Below are positions 1 to 9,416 of a DNA stretch of 64,000 bases, in pieces. The stretch spans positions 2,728,001 through 2,792,000 of the forward strand of contig OZ231127.1 in assembly GCA_965153355.1 (NCBI GenBank). Reading direction: 5' to 3'. The notes beneath the pieces were generated by a model that ran no database searches, was not told where the DNA came from, and saw only the letters and a list, made by a program, of their open reading frames with translations. How positions within the stretch are numbered: position 1 is the stretch's first letter; each line of letters starts with the position of its first letter. The translations under genes were made by a program, and so were the position numbers. The DNA comes from Flaccisagitta enflata. Its lineage: Eukaryota > Chaetognatha > Sagittoidea > Aphragmophora.

Positions 1-594
1 ACTCGATCAGACCCGGCCACTCGATCAGACCCGGCCACTCGATCAGACCCGGCCACTCGATCAGACCCGGCCACTCGATCAGACCCGGCCACTCGATCAG
101 ACCCGGCCACTCGATCAGACCCGGCCACTCGATCAGACCCGGCCACTCGATCAGACCCGGCCACTCGATCAGACCCGGCCACTCGATCAGACCCGGCCAC
201 TCGATCAGACCCGGCCACTCGATCAGACCCGGCCACTCGATCAGACCCGGCCACTCGATCAGACCCGGCCACTCGATCAGACCCGGCCACTCGATCAGAC
301 CCGGCCACTCGATCAGACCCGGCCACTCGATCAGACCCGGCTACTCGATCAGACCCGGCTACTCGATCAGACCCGGCTACTCGATCAGACCCGGCTACTC
401 GATCAGACCCGGCTACTCGATCAGACCCGGCCACTCGATCAGACCCGGCCACTCGATCAGACCCGGCCACTCGATCAGACCCGGCCACTCGATCAGACCC
501 GGCCACTCGATCAGACCCGGCCACTCGATCAGACCCGGCCACTCGATCAGACCCGGCCACTCGATCAGACCCGGCCACTCGATCAGACCCGGCT
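1..594. repeat. 18-bp satellite array, 33 units, open at the window edge
   Basis: Thirty-three head-to-tail copies of ACTCGATCAGACCCGGCC run from the first base. A block of about five consecutive units near 340-430 carries GGCT in place of GGCC, and the last unit also ends GGCT. Otherwise the units are essentially identical. Clustered shared variants point to recent unequal exchange or slippage. The left end lies outside the window. No coding potential. Confidence 0.97.
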
Positions 595-840
595 AACTTG
601 GAAGTCTATGATGGCATACCTGGAAGTACAACAATGAAAAATGATAACTACAAAAATTTTCAAAAAAATTTCAGAAAAAAAATTATGAAAAAAAATTTCA
701 AAAAAATTTTTTTTTTCAAAAGAAAAATTCAGAAAAATTTTTTTTGAAAAAAATTTTTATTTAAAAAAAAAAGAATTGGAAAAAAAAAATTTAGAAAAAA
801 AAAATTTTGGAAAAAACAAAAATTTCAAAATTTTTTTTCT
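595..840. other. AT-rich low-complexity spacer
   Basis: Alternating A and T homopolymer runs follow the satellite after a short unique stretch. No gene or transposon end was recognised. Confidence 0.7.
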
Positions 841-1240
841 AGTCCAGGAAATAATGTTACTATGCTAGATACATCATAAATACCCTAATATTTTCTTAAC
901 CAATACTCAGAATTTACTGAAATCTTGCAGGGGAGCTTTAATTGATGCAATGAACCTTCACAAAAAGTTTGAACAACATTGGTGAACCTTTACTACCCTT
1001 CCCCTATGAAAATTGCACAAGTCCAGGAATAAATATTTAATATTACTAGCAAAATACCCCAATATCTTCTAAACCAACACTCAGAATTATCTGAAGTCTT
1101 GCAGGGGAGCTTTAATTGATGAAATGACCCTTCACAGCAAGTTTGAACAACATTGGTGAACCTTTACTACCCTTCCCTTATGTAAATTGCACAAGTCCAG
1201 GAATCAATATTACTACAAAAATAATAGGCAAAGGGTATCA
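840..1240. repeat. ~174-bp tandem duplication
   Basis: Two diverged direct copies share words such as CTTGCAGGGGAGCTTTAATT (near 924 and 1098) and GTTTGAACAACATTGGTGAA. The segment ATTACTACAAAAATAATAGG at its end recurs near 8310, so this is a dispersed repeat related to the 7.4-8.4 kb region. Confidence 0.8.
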
Positions 1241-1322
1241 AATATTTACAAATGTTGTTGAAAGTTGCTACACAGGTTAGTAATGCCCTAAAAACAACAC
1301 TGACCAAATTTCATCAACATCT

Positions 1323-2189
1323 GACAGCCGGAGACCCTAGAAAAGCTGATTTTTCAGCTTTTGCTTTTTTTTCAATTTTTCCTTAACGTCTCTTGGCTAA
1401 ATGTGCTCATTGAGTGGGCTAATTTCTTTTTTGTCGAAGACCTATGGTCTGTTGCTACATTGTGTAAAAAAATTGCGGTTGTTAACTCAATTTTAGCATT
1501 TTTTCTGAAATCATGAAAAAAATTGGGTTCAGATGGCACCTTTCAATTTTTCTAATTTTTGGCTTACAGATAGATTTTGAGACAAGGAATTCATCTAGAA
1601 TGTCACATCCTTTAGCACTCATCAATAAATAGGTCAAAACGCTTTTAAATATTTCAAAGCTCAGAAATCAGCTTTTGAGCCTAAAGCTTAAGTCTCAAGT
1701 TGCTAGAGCTCACCCTGAGCTGCTCAGAGTTGAGCTTTTTGAGACTTGCGTATAGGAGGAGGTAAGTCTCAAAAAGCTCAACTCTGAGCTTTTGAAAAGC
1801 TCAGAATTGAGCTTTTTGAGCTCTAACAACTTGGGTGTTAAGCTTTTGGGCTTTTAGATATTTAAAAGCGCGTTTTGACCTATTTATTGATGAGTGCTAA
1901 AGGATTTGACATTCTAGATGAATTCCTTGTCTCAAAATCTATCTGTAAGCTAAAAACGAAAAAAATTGAAAGTTGCCATCTGAACTCAATATTTTTCATG
2001 ATTTGAGAAAAAATGCTAAAATTAAGTTATTAACCGCAATTTTTTCACACAATGTAGCTACAGACCATGGATCCATGACAAAAAAGAAATTAACCCACTC
2101 AATGAGCACATTTAGCCAAGAGAAAATAAGGAAAAATTGAAAAAAAAGCAAAAGCTGAAAAATCAGCTTTTCTAGGGTCTCCGGCTGTC
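1323..2189. mobile_element. Fold-back element, ~870 bp, arms ~400 bp
   Basis: GACAGCCGGAGACCCTAGAA at the left is the reverse complement of the right terminus. Inverted similarity then continues through nearly the whole element, including a shared AATGAGCACATTTAGCCAAG word, meeting at a centre near 1750 rich in AGCTTTTGAG-type words. No transposase frame is present, so this is a non-autonomous fold-back element. Confidence 0.85.
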
Positions 2190-2825
2190 TGAGTACTGGT
2201 TCCCAAGTTTTCGAGGGTGGAGACAAATGACGACGACTCACTACACGAAGGAATTTTCAGGGCTATGTTATAGACCACATCGAGAAATAACTCGATGTGG
2301 CCAAAAAAGAATGTTTATGAATCAAAAAGGGGCGCTAATTGTAGAGTAAAATGACAATATTTTTTTCCAAATTCAAAAGCGCCCGGGGCGCTAATTAGAA
2401 AAAATACGGTAGTTACAAACTCTCTATCCCTGATAGTCCGGCGACCCTTAACCTTTTTTGCGAGTTGTCCGTTTGTTTGCTTCTTAGATACTCGGGCTTC
2501 CTTCACAGAGGCGTATTTGTATAAAGCTTGAAAACAAAACAAAAGATGAAGACGACAGTACAATCAGATACGTGATACCTAAGCAAATACACTTAGTTTT
2601 TGGTTGCCGCTCCTCTGCTCCTGTGAAGCCCATTCGTTGGTCTACCAGTCCATCACGTCCTAATTATCTTAATTTTATTCAGTTTGTAAAATATTCGAAA
2701 TTAAATTGATTCAGCTCAAATACTTTAAAAATTGAATAAAATTGAATAAAATTAGGAAGCCTAAAATCCATCCTTCAGTCTAAGTCGTCTTTGTTCCCAT
2801 CGCACTGTATCTGGGAAGATGAGTA
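2190..2825. other. Unassigned spacer
   Basis: Mixed sequence with short AT-rich inverted segments near 2650-2755. The open frames here lack codon structure. I see no gene. Confidence 0.5.
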
Positions 2826-3242
2826 CACTTTTTTTATAAGAACCTAGTTTATAAGAACATCAAGGCTTCGAATGGCCTCAAAAATAAGAACTTCTTAAGA
2901 ACATACAAAGGCTTTAAATCCTAAAAAAAATTTCGCTGAAAGTAATATTTAAAAAAACTTAATAAAACGCTTAAGTTTTACTATGATTAAGATAATATTT
3001 TATGAATTTTTATATGAATACTAAAAAATATCCCTTAACTTTAATGTTTAACATTTGTTTTAGCAGTATTCAATAGAAATATATCTAGTATAATTCAATA
3101 ATAGTATATTATAAGGTTTCCTGTAGTTCATATAGTATTTTAGATTAAGAACGCTCTAAGAACGTTGAACGCTTCATTTGGTCTCAAAAATAAGAACATG
3201 AAACCTTCGAAAAAAATGTGACGTTCTTATAAAAAAAAAGTG
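2826..3242. mobile_element. TA-flanked MITE, ~417 bp
   Basis: Termini CACTTTTTTTATAAGAAC and its reverse complement are each bordered by TA, as expected of a Tc1/mariner-type target duplication. The interior is AT-rich with repeated ATAAGAAC words. A truncated copy in the opposite orientation lies at 8766-9075. Confidence 0.8.
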
Positions 3243-3835
3243 TACAATGGGAATGGGGGAGGACTTAGGGGCAATGGTGGTGCAAGGGATAGGGGTGGAG
3301 TTAGGGGTGTAGTATTTGGATCACCCTTGCTAGGTAATTTGTTAAAAACAATGTTACTAGAGTTTGGGGTTTTAACAAGGATGAAGGCGTCACGTTTTGC
3401 AGACAGATAATTTGTAAAATCTGCAGATATCGAGGTTCCATTAAAAAACAAAATTTGATCAGTCAACACGTTTAGCAATATGACAGATAGTAAATTTTCA
3501 TATTTCATCAATGAAAAATGATAATCAGTTTATGTTTAAACTGTTTTTGCATTAAAAACCATATTTGTGTCCAAAGTAACCAAAATCTTTACTATCTGAC
3601 ATGTCTTAGGTAAAATTATAACTTTGCATAGAGATTCAAAAATTGTCTTCAAAAACATGGCGGCTTTTTAAAGACTCATAAGATGAGAGCCATGTGTTTA
3701 GAAATGCAAAATTTTGCATTCAGAAGCAGTATTATAATTTTACCTAACAACTTTAACTTTTCCTCTCATTTTTAGGAGAAATTCTCATGTTTTATTGTAT
3801 AACTGGTCTTTGTGAATATGCAAAAGAAACTTTTT
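3243..3835. other. Unassigned spacer with a G-rich start
   Basis: The first ~70 bases are a degenerate GGGGTTAGGG-like G-rich strip. Similar strips occur at ~10265-10370 (C-rich), 40990-41060 and 53410-53530. The remainder is unremarkable. Confidence 0.45.
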
Positions 3836-4086
3836 AGTCGCATGCACGCAACTCTACAACCCGCTCTGTCCGTCAGTCTGTTGGTCCATTGGTCTATCAC
3901 GCTTAGCTTTTTTCGTCGTTTTACGTCATTTTAAGTCATTTTGAATCATTTAGAGCTATTTAAATTCATTTTGAGCTATTTAAATTCATTTTAAGTCAAG
4001 TTACATTTAAGTCTTTTGGTCTTTTAGTCTTTTAGTCTTATGGTCTTAACAACCGCACGCGACTTGTAACGCGATGGCCTTGTTTT
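3836..4086 (+). mobile_element. Hairpin-ended GTCC-core element, copy 1
   Basis: Starts with AGTCGCATGCACGCAACTC (terminal hairpin), then GTCCGTCAGTCTG-type repeats, then CGTCATTTTAAGTCATTTT repeats. It ends CGCACGCGACTTG...GATGGCCTTGTTTT. The internal core matches the beginning of the much longer copy at 31903. Confidence 0.8.
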
Positions 4087-4428
4087 AGTGATTATATTCT
4101 TATATTTCGAAAAAAATCAGGAATATAATTTTCTATTTCAAAACTTATTACCTACATGGATAACTATATGTATCGTTTTAATGTAAATGAAATTCAAATT
4201 TTGTCTTCGTTTGCACCCCGAAAGATGCATTTTTTATTTGCAGATGGTTTAAGTATCTGTTACTGTTTTTTTTTAAAGTTTTAAAAAGAAAACCCTAAGT
4301 TTTTTACAGTTTTAGGAAGAAATTCTTTTTAATTTGAGTTTTTCAACTATTTTTCTATGTGTTAAAGATTCAAAGCTTGAAACTGGATAATTTTTAATAG
4401 TTAAATATCAAACTTTGAATATGGGCTA
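4087..4428. other. Unassigned AT-rich spacer
   Basis: No coding signal, tandem repeat or element terminus recognised. Confidence 0.45.
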
Positions 4429-5023
4429 CTGTGTGAACATAGTCAAATGCAAAGAAGTATTAAGCTTTTACTCCTTGATGCTTCATTTTCATGACCTGGA
4501 ATTGCTTCTCTCTAAGTACTATGCTTGACGTTTTTTGTATCAAAATTTCATGGGTCTAAGTTAAATAGTTTGTTTATAACATCAGTTTGAAATAAAATGA
4601 ACACTCACAGTTTGAGCATGATTATTGACTTTTTTCATCTGGGCAGTTTCTTTTTTAATGGTTCTGATGATAAAGTGGTTTAAGCCAAAGATGCTAAATT
4701 GGTTTCAAATGAAAGATAGTCAAATCATCTTCCATTTGAGACCAATCTGACATCTCTAGATCAAGCCGTCTTCAAAAAAGAGCAAATCAAAGAAAAACTT
4801 CACCGGTTAAAGAAGGAGATTTTGAGCTGAAAATGAGGTTTATGAAATGCCTTTTTTACTTCAATTTGATGTTGTGGACAAACTATTCAACTCAGACCCA
4901 TGAAATTTTGATACAAAAACATCAGACATAGTACTATAAAAGAAAAATGATTTCAAATCATGAAGATGAAGCATGTAGGAGTAAAATATTAACACTTTTT
5001 TGCACTTGAAAATGTTCACACTG
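4429..5023. mobile_element. TA-flanked fold-back MITE, ~595 bp
   Basis: Left CTGTGTGAACAT and right ATGTTCACACTG ends are near-complementary and both abut TA. Inverted similarity extends inward through AAATTTCATGGGTCTAAGTT on the left and CAGACCCATGAAATTTTGAT on the right. No coding capacity. Confidence 0.8.
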
Positions 5024-5089
5024 TACATTCATAAAGAATTTTTAGTATTTGTTAGTGTATTTTTAAGCACGTCTTTCTCAGTTAGGATT

Positions 5090-5275
5090 TTTTTTCACTC
5101 TTTTTGTTTCTTTCCCTCTATTCATTTCTTTCCCTCTTTTATTTCTTTTTTTTCTCATTGTCTCTTTCTGTTTTTTTTTGTCTTTGTACTGTCTCTCGCT
5201 GTCTGTCTCTCTCTCTTTCTCTCCCTCTCTCTCTTTCTCTCTCTCTCTTTGCTCTTTATCTCTCTCTCATGCCTA
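5090..5275. repeat. Degenerate (TC)n/(TTTC)n tract
   Basis: Pyrimidine-rich simple repeat. Open frames across it (Leu/Ser/Phe-rich) are artefacts of the repeat. Confidence 0.85.
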
Positions 5276-5427
5276 AGCCAGTCACTGACTTGAAGACTTT
5301 GTTTATATCTACTTTGACTATCATCTATTCTCCTTTTTCTTATCTTTCACTTTCTTTGTCATTCACCCTGTCATGAAGATTTATGATTCTATTCAATTCT
5401 GAATATGAATTTTACTAAGATATTTTT

Positions 5428-5542
5428 AGTTGCGTGCACGCGACTACAGCCTGCTTTGTGCGTTGGTTGGTTGGTCACACTTTACTTTTTTTATGATTAT
5501 ATTTCTTTGACCTCACTGCTCCTGCCCAAATGGTCTGGTGAC
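5428..5542 (+). mobile_element. Hairpin-ended element, 3'-truncated copy
   Basis: Begins AGTTGCGTGCACGCGACT, has a GTTGGTTGGTT core, and continues with CTCACTGCTCCTGCCCAAAT as in the 38924 copy. It stops after TGGTGACCT and lacks the usual GGCCTTGTT terminus. A lone hairpin AGTTGCGTAAACGCAACT lies nearby at ~5701. Confidence 0.65.
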
Positions 5543-5816
5543 CTAGGGTTACTAGGTAACTACAGTTATTAGAGTCATAAATTCTGTTTAAACATTTACT
5601 ATCATACTGTATTAAAAGAAAACTCGTACTGAAAGCTTTTTTGGTGTAAAAAGCTTCAAAATTGCAGTCCCGGACTGGGGACTGCAATTATTGAAGCTTT
5701 AGTTGCGTAAACGCAACTTGAGAAGATAAACAAAAAAAAATCTCTTAAAAAATCAAAATAAAAAAATAATTTAAAAATTTAGAAAAAATTCAAAAAAAAC
5801 TGAAAAAATTTTTTTT

Positions 5817-6887
5817 TATAGAGGATTGGAGTTGATTTCAAAAAAAAATTTTGCAACAAAAAAAAATTCTAAAAAATTTTTAAAACAAATTTTCATGTGG
5901 TTGAAGATGATGACAGTGGTTGAAGATGATGACAGTGGTTGAAGATGATGACAGTGGTTGAAGATGATGACAGTGGTTAAAGATGATGACAGTGGTTAAA
6001 GATGATGACAGTGGTTAAAGATGATGACAGTGGTTAAAGATGATGACAGTGGTTGAAGATGATGACAGTGGTTGAAGATGATGACAGTGGTTGAAGATGA
6101 TGACAGTGGTTGAAGATGATGACAGTGGTTGAAGATGATGACAGTGGTTGAAGATGATGACAGTGGTTGAAGATGACACAGTGGTTGAAGATGATTGAAG
6201 ATGATGACAGTGGTTGAAGATGATGACAGTGGTTGAAGATGATGACAGTGGTTGAAGATGATGACAGTGGTTGAAGATGATGACAGTGGTTGAAGATGAT
6301 GACAGTGGTTGAAGATGATGACAGTGGTTGAAGATGATGACAGTGGTTGAAGATGATGACGACAGTGGTTGAAGATGATGACGACAGTGGTTGAAGATGA
6401 TGACGACAGTGGTTGAAGATGATGACGACAGTGGTTGAAGATGATGACGACAGTGGTTGAGGATGATGACGACAGTGGTTGAAGATGATGACGACAGTGG
6501 TTGAAGATGATGACGACAGTGGTTGAAGAAGATGATGACAGTGGTTGAAGATGATGACAGTGGTTGAAGATGATGACAGTGGTTGAAGATGATGACAGTG
6601 GTTGAAGATGATGACAGTGGTTGAAGATGATGACAGTGGTTGAAGATGATGACAGTGGTTGAAGATGATGACAGTGGTTGAAGATGATGACAGTGGTTGA
6701 AGATGATGACAGTGGTTGAAGATGACAGTGGTTGAAGATGATGACAGTGGTTGAAGATGATGACAGTGGTTGAAGATGATGACAGTAGTTGAAGATGAAT
6801 CTTAAAATCCATGATGGCAAACCTAAAGAAAAATCAAAATGAAATAAATGAGCAAGTAAAAGAATTCATCCACTCCAATCCTCTATA
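5817..6887. mobile_element. Inverted-repeat element with minisatellite core
   Basis: The array at 5897-6798 is bracketed by TATAGAGGATTGGAGTTG on the left and CCACTCCAATCCTCTATA on the right, which are inverted copies next to TA. This suggests a non-autonomous element whose interior was replaced or expanded by tandem repeats. Confidence 0.65.
5897..6798. repeat. 19-bp minisatellite with 22-bp sub-array
   Basis: About 47 units of GTTGAAGATGATGACAGTG. A central block (~6350-6530) of about eight units carries an extra GAC, giving 22 bp. Because 19 is not a multiple of three, both long minus-strand frames repeat every 19 residues and are not genes. Confidence 0.93.
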
Positions 6888-6889
6888 TA

Positions 6890-7446
6890 CACCGTCTTCG
6901 GATCGGACTGTGAAATGCAAAACCTTTATAGCTCCTAAACCACTAGGAAAAAAGTCATGAAATTTTCAGTAAATATTAGTAACATGTGACGGTTTTTGCA
7001 TGTCAAAGCTCAGATCATGATATAGAAAAGGTGAGGGGAAAACAAAACATTGAAAGAACATCCATTTTTTAAGCAAAATGGCTTTTTTTACCTGTTTTTT
7101 TTTCGGAAGGTGCTTTTTTTTCTCAGAATATGCAGCAACTAGATAATACATAAATTAACATCTGTCATTGAAAATAAATCCTTAGATTTTTGTTGAAATG
7201 CAAAGCAATTTCAAGCAGATAAAGACAACTCTTTTTTAAGAAAATAGGGGAAAAATTGATTTTTTTAAAAAATGGGTTTTCTTTTAATGTTTTTCTTCCC
7301 CTCACCTTTTCTATACATTGATCTGAGCTTGGACATGCAAAAACCGTCATATGTTACCAATATTCACTGAAAATTTCATGGTTTTTTTCCTTGTAGTTTA
7401 GGAGCTATAGAGGTTTTGCATTTCACAGTCCGATCCGAAGACGGTG
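6890..7446. mobile_element. TA-flanked fold-back MITE, 557 bp
   Basis: CACCGTCTTCGGATCGGACT and its exact reverse complement lie at the two ends, each next to TA. Arms of ~200 bp remain similar, including GTGAGGGGAA/TTCCCCTCAC. No coding capacity. Confidence 0.88.
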
Positions 7447-7660
7447 TAAATTGCCAAAGTCCTAGTAACAGATTACTACATTAATAAGCTAATATCTTAT
7501 AAACCAGACTTCAGATTTAATTCAAACTTTGCAAGGGCAATTCAATTAATATCCTTTACAGTAGATGTCGTCTAGACTTGGAAATATGGGGGCCCTCATA
7601 TCCTAACTACCATGTACGCCAATGAAATGATACTGTGTCTGTATAATGCTTATGTTCTAT

Positions 7661-7965
7661 AGGGTTGACGATGGGGTATGGCAGCTCTATGGATCGAAAA
7701 TTCTTTTGAATATACTAAAACAAATTTGCTCTGCTGAAACAGATGCCAAAATTGGTCTAGTGGTTAACTCACTTGACTTCAAATCTTTCTTGATCAATCT
7801 ATTTCTTTAAAAGTTCCAGGTTCGAATCCCAGGCTGGTTTTGCAATTAAAGCAAATAGATGAAGCTGAAATTCTGCTATAAAAGTGATTGATCCCAATAT
7901 TTTATACTAAAAGTTTTTTTTGTAAGGTAAGCCGTAGGGGGATGCCATACCCCATCGTCAACCCC
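7661..7965. mobile_element. Nested inverted-repeat element carrying a tRNA-like sequence
   Basis: Ends GGGTTGACGATGGGGTATGG and CCATACCCCATCGTCAACCC are exact inverted repeats. The interior holds the tRNA-like segment at 7745-7843. No target duplication is certain (TTAA occurs at the right border only). Confidence 0.75.
7745..7843 (+). tRNA. tRNA-like sequence (pseudo-tRNA or SINE-like head)
   Basis: A perfect B-box, GGTTCGAATCC (7819-7829), follows an A-box-like TGGTCTAGTGG (7753-7763). A plausible anticodon loop CTTCAAA would place UCA in the anticodon. The A-to-B distance is longer than in a normal class I tRNA and the acceptor stem pairs poorly. It is more likely a tRNA-derived passenger than a working tRNA gene. 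Confidence 0.5.
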
Positions 7966-8345
7966 TTAAGGTCTATACATCACACTAGCAAAATATCAGT
8001 CCCCTCACTGTACTGATACTGAGGTTATGAGCTCCCCCGTATTTCCAAGTCTAGACGACATCTACTGTACTTGTATACCAAATTAAAAAAGAATTCACAT
8101 AACTTTGTTACCCTTTGCCTATGTAAACTGCCTAAGTCATAGTAACATATTACTACATAAATAAGCTAATATCTCATAAACCAGACTTCAGATTTAATTC
8201 AAATTTTGCAGGGGTTGTTTATTTAGTTCCCTTTACTTGTATACCAAATTAAAAAAGTTTCACATAGGCAATTTACATAGGTAGAGGGTAGTAAACCTAA
8301 GTCCAGTAAAATATTACTACAAAAATAATAGGCAAAGGGTAGTAA

Positions 8346-8765
8346 AAGTTAATGAATTTTTCTGAAAATTGGTGAACAAGCTCTCATTGACATATAAATA
8401 ACACTGGTAAAGTTTCATGTCTGGTTCAAAAGATAGGTTTTAAACAAACAACAAACAGACTACACGATCAAGTCCACCTCATAGTCACCGACGAAAACTT
8501 TTTGTCGGGGACAAAAAACGCTTTGAGTTCCATTGACTAGATCTGCAATAATGTGAGCATATGCTGAAATGTAAATCCCTACTTGTAGGAAAATTAAGGC
8601 ACTGATAACTGGGATTATTTGATTATGAAATTTTGATATTATACGAATAAATAATCATGTGTGTTATTATGTTATTATGCTATTGTGCAATTATGTGACT
8701 TATTTAGTTAAAATTATGAATTATACTTGTGTGTGAGTGTGTGCGTGTGCGTGTGCATATAAACT
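8346..8765. other. Unassigned AT-rich spacer
   Basis: Contains a short (TG)n strip near 8730-8757. No gene recognised. Confidence 0.45.
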
Positions 8766-9076
8766 ATAGGAAACCTTATAATATACTATCAATCATTTAC
8801 ACTAGATACATTTCTGTAAAATACTGTTAAAAGAAACGCCAATCATTAAAGTCTGGAAATATTTCTATAATGTTTACTCAAAAATTATAAAATATTATCT
8901 TAATTACACTAAAATTCAAGTGTTTAACTAATATTCTTCAAATAATATTATAAGTGGAATTTTTCAAGATTTGAACCCTTTGTATGTTCTTAAAATATTC
9001 TTAATTTTGGGGTTATTTGAAGCCTTGAAGCCTTGATGTTCTTATAAACTAGGTTCTTATAAAAAAAAAAGAGTGT
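8766..9076 (-). mobile_element. Truncated copy of the 2826 MITE
   Basis: The right end GGTTCTTATAAAAAAAAAAG and the adjacent AAGCCTTGATGTTCTTATAA match the inverted left part of the 2826-3242 element. The other terminus is missing. Confidence 0.7.
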
Positions 9077-9305
9077 ACGAGGTTTTTTCATGTTTGCATT
9101 GACAGACGGCTTAAAAAATTATTTTTCTTATTAAAAGCATACAGTGCAACCTATCAAAATCGTTATTTTGTCAGGATTAACATGTGCTGTCAAAAAATTG
9201 GTAAAACAAGAAACACCACGTAACCTCGTAACTATTGACAATGGTTGAAAAACCTAGAGCTATCTAAAGAATCTTAAAAGCAAAAATTAGGCAAATGTAA
9301 AATTT

Positions 9306-9311
9306 TTTATT
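9306..9311 (-). promoter_or_regulatory. Poly(A) signal AATAAA for the chitin-binding gene
   Basis: AATAAA on the minus strand lies 106 nt beyond the stop codon at 9417, an ordinary distance for a metazoan 3' UTR. Confidence 0.55.
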
Positions 9312-9416
9312 CATGTAACTATTCAAATGTAGATTTAGTGTATGGAATTTAAAGCGCATTAAAACCCAATCATAAAACACCAATGGAAACCGATAAAATT
9401 CATGTAAAATCACAAA

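Larger units (their letters stand above)
7559..8067. mobile_element. TA-inserted fold-back element with nested passenger
   Basis: CAGTAGATGTCGTCTAGACT at the left mirrors the right end, and both borders are TA. The sibling repeat near 8230 shows the uninterrupted CCCTTTACTTGTATACC site, so the insertion and a TA target duplication are seen directly. A second inverted-repeat element (7661-7965) sits inside. Confidence 0.88.
7447..8345. repeat. ~180-bp dispersed or tandem repeat units interrupted by an insertion
   Basis: Related units share AACCAGACTTCAGATTTAAT (7500s and 8170s) and CTTGTATACCAAATTAAAAAAG (8070s and 8240s). The first copy is split by the 7559-8067 element; the second keeps the uninterrupted site. 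Confidence 0.75.

Noticed and set aside
1-594. CRISPR array
   Set aside because: Pure tandem repeat with no spacers, in a clearly eukaryotic context.
5996-6820. Long minus-strand frames with HHLQPLSSSS-like repeats
   Set aside because: The 19-bp unit gives a 19-residue period in two different frames at once; no start context and no codon bias.
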